Assembly: GCA_033239525.1 (NCBI GenBank)
Contig: BSYO01000022.1
Coordinates: 8,327,947 to 8,391,946 of the forward strand
Direction: 5' to 3'
DNA: 64,000 nt
Source of the DNA: Nepenthes gracilis
Taxonomy: Eukaryota > Streptophyta > Magnoliopsida > Caryophyllales > Nepenthaceae
In this document: positions 62,759-64,000 of the stretch, piece by piece
Layout: each line of letters opens with the position of its first letter
Numbering within the stretch: position 1 is the stretch's first letter
Notes under the pieces: model-generated
What the model saw: only the letters and a program-made list of their open reading frames with translations
Database searches by the model: none
What the model was told of the DNA's origin: nothing
Made by a program: the position numbers and the translations under genes

Positions 62759-63703
62759 TGAAAAAGGACTTTTTGTTCTAAAATGTACAATCAAGTTTTG
62801 ACCCCGATAAAAATAACGGAAGCAGTAAAACGTAAATATTCAATACACGTAAAGAATATTTATTTCTAGATGTTAGAGATAATGACAAGTATGCAAAATA
62901 TAACCGTACATAAACAATAGTAAAAAGACACAATTTTTGGTGACGAAGAAAAACTCGATATTCAAGGTAATCGTAAAAAATCCTCCGGGTTTCAACGGCC
63001 AGGGAAGCAATGCACTAGAAAATCAACTTACAGACCGGGTGGTAACGACGTGCTAACCTAACTGACTTACTCCCGTCTCATGATCCCTACCAAGGAATTC
63101 CTTGGATTTGCCCGCAGCAACGGAACCGGACACCTTCCGATTTTCACGTCAATCTTCCCTCTCTAGCCACTTGAATTGCCGAATATGATCGAGTCTCCTT
63201 CTTCAACTCACCGACATCTCCAACGAAGGTAGAAGGATGTGTTTAAATGGTTAAGAGAAAGTGAGGAGAAAACTTCTTAGAACATGAAGATTAATCTCGT
63301 AGTTTTTTATTTTTTCAAGAGAAGCAATATCAATGAGGCATGAACAACTTTCTTCTCAAAATGGGGCACGAAAATAATCTGTCAAGAGTCCCTTCGATTC
63401 CAAAAACATAAGCCAAGTATTTATAGATTGCTTAAAATTTACATTTAAAAACTTGCCCGTTGCACAGCGAGCGGGGTCCATTCTGGATTTTGGGCTCGAG
63501 CGGGTAACGAGCGCACGGAGGGCGCGGAGGCTTCGGGCGGGCTCGAGCGACTGGAGAGCAAATAGCAGGCGCAGAATCCCTAGAAGTCGGAACAGACAGC
63601 AACGGATGAATGTTGATATGGTAACTCGACAACCTATAACCCGACATCGATACAATAATACATATGGTCACGGAATATGCCAATTAGACAAATGTCTCTA
63701 ACA
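62759..63703 (-). mobile_element. Probable solo LTR (945 bp), 5-bp flanks ATTAT
   Basis: In minus sense it begins TGTTAGAGACATTTG (63703) and ends CTTTTTCA (62759). ATTAT lies on both sides (62754-62758 and 63704-63708). A TATA box, CTATAAATACTTGG, is on the minus strand near 63418-63428, after a GC-rich stretch (63460-63590), as expected for an LTR promoter. The flanks are AT-rich and the inverted ends are short, so chance is possible. No internal region of an element is present. Confidence 0.6.
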
Positions 63704-63708
63704 ATTAT

Positions 63709-64000
63709 GTTCCCATTAACTGTATAATATTCAATTTTTTGATTTATATATATGATGCTGTAATTTTTATACATTTAGTGAATATGAAAAATAATTATAT
63801 AATAAAAATTTTTAAATAAAATGTATTTTGAGAAATCAAATTTAGTGCCTGATAGACATATTTAACATGCTAGTACATATTTTAGGTAGAATGCATATGC
63901 TTGAAGGGCACCTGAGGGGTGCTCTTGCGTGATTTAGGTAAAATAAGTCATGTTTGAGATGTGACTGATGTGGTGTTGGTATGTGCATACACTTAGATAT
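63709..64000. other. Intergenic DNA at window end
   Basis: AT-rich with a GCTTGAAGGGCACCTGAGGG stretch at 63900. No feature recognised before the window ends. Confidence 0.5.

Overview
This window is plant nuclear DNA, probably from a flowering plant with large, transposon-filled introns. The evidence is two spliced protein genes with canonical GT-AG introns, an N-glycan glucosidase I and an F-box/kelch protein of a plant-type family, embedded in many decayed plant retroelements. A run of 100 Ns marks a draft assembly gap. I cannot name the species. No bacterial genes, CRISPR array, rRNA or tRNA were seen.

Layout. 1-4300 holds fragments of Ty3/gypsy retrotransposons on both strands. 4300-5500 is AT-rich DNA leading into the first gene. 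5532-32409 (+) is a GCS1-like mannosyl-oligosaccharide glucosidase (GH63). I reconstructed 18 exons whose reading phases match at every junction except across one 11.75-kb intron. About 135-140 residues of the catalytic region are missing there, where the assembly gap lies (23413-23512). Introns of this gene carry a decayed hAT transposon, a decayed endogenous pararetrovirus (Caulimoviridae type), a copia element, an RTE/LINE-type element and several copies of a short inverted-repeat element (MITE). One MITE copy is nested in the LINE with a perfect 8-bp target duplication.

34.6-38.96 kb is an internally deleted Tat-like gypsy element with two LTRs, a gag zinc-knuckle remnant, two tandem-repeat blocks and an antisense ORF. 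39809-46300 (-) is the F-box/kelch gene, convergent with GCS1. It has two coding exons (385 aa) and a likely spliced 5' leader. In Arabidopsis the homologues carry adjacent locus numbers (At1g67490 and At1g67480), so this looks like a conserved neighbour pair.

46.4-47.8 kb is AT-rich spacer. 47.8-60.4 kb is a long, decayed Tat-like gypsy element: LTR, gag, protease, RT, RNase H, integrase, an antisense ORF resembling the 'putative gypsy type transposon' domain, tandem repeats, and a truncated 3' LTR. A 1945-bp solo LTR flanked by CCCAC is inserted in its antisense ORF. 60.4-64 kb is repeats, microsatellites and a second probable solo LTR (62759-63703, flanks ATTAT).

The two host genes act in unrelated processes (ER glycoprotein trimming; ubiquitin ligase substrate choice). 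All other content is mobile or viral DNA in various states of decay.
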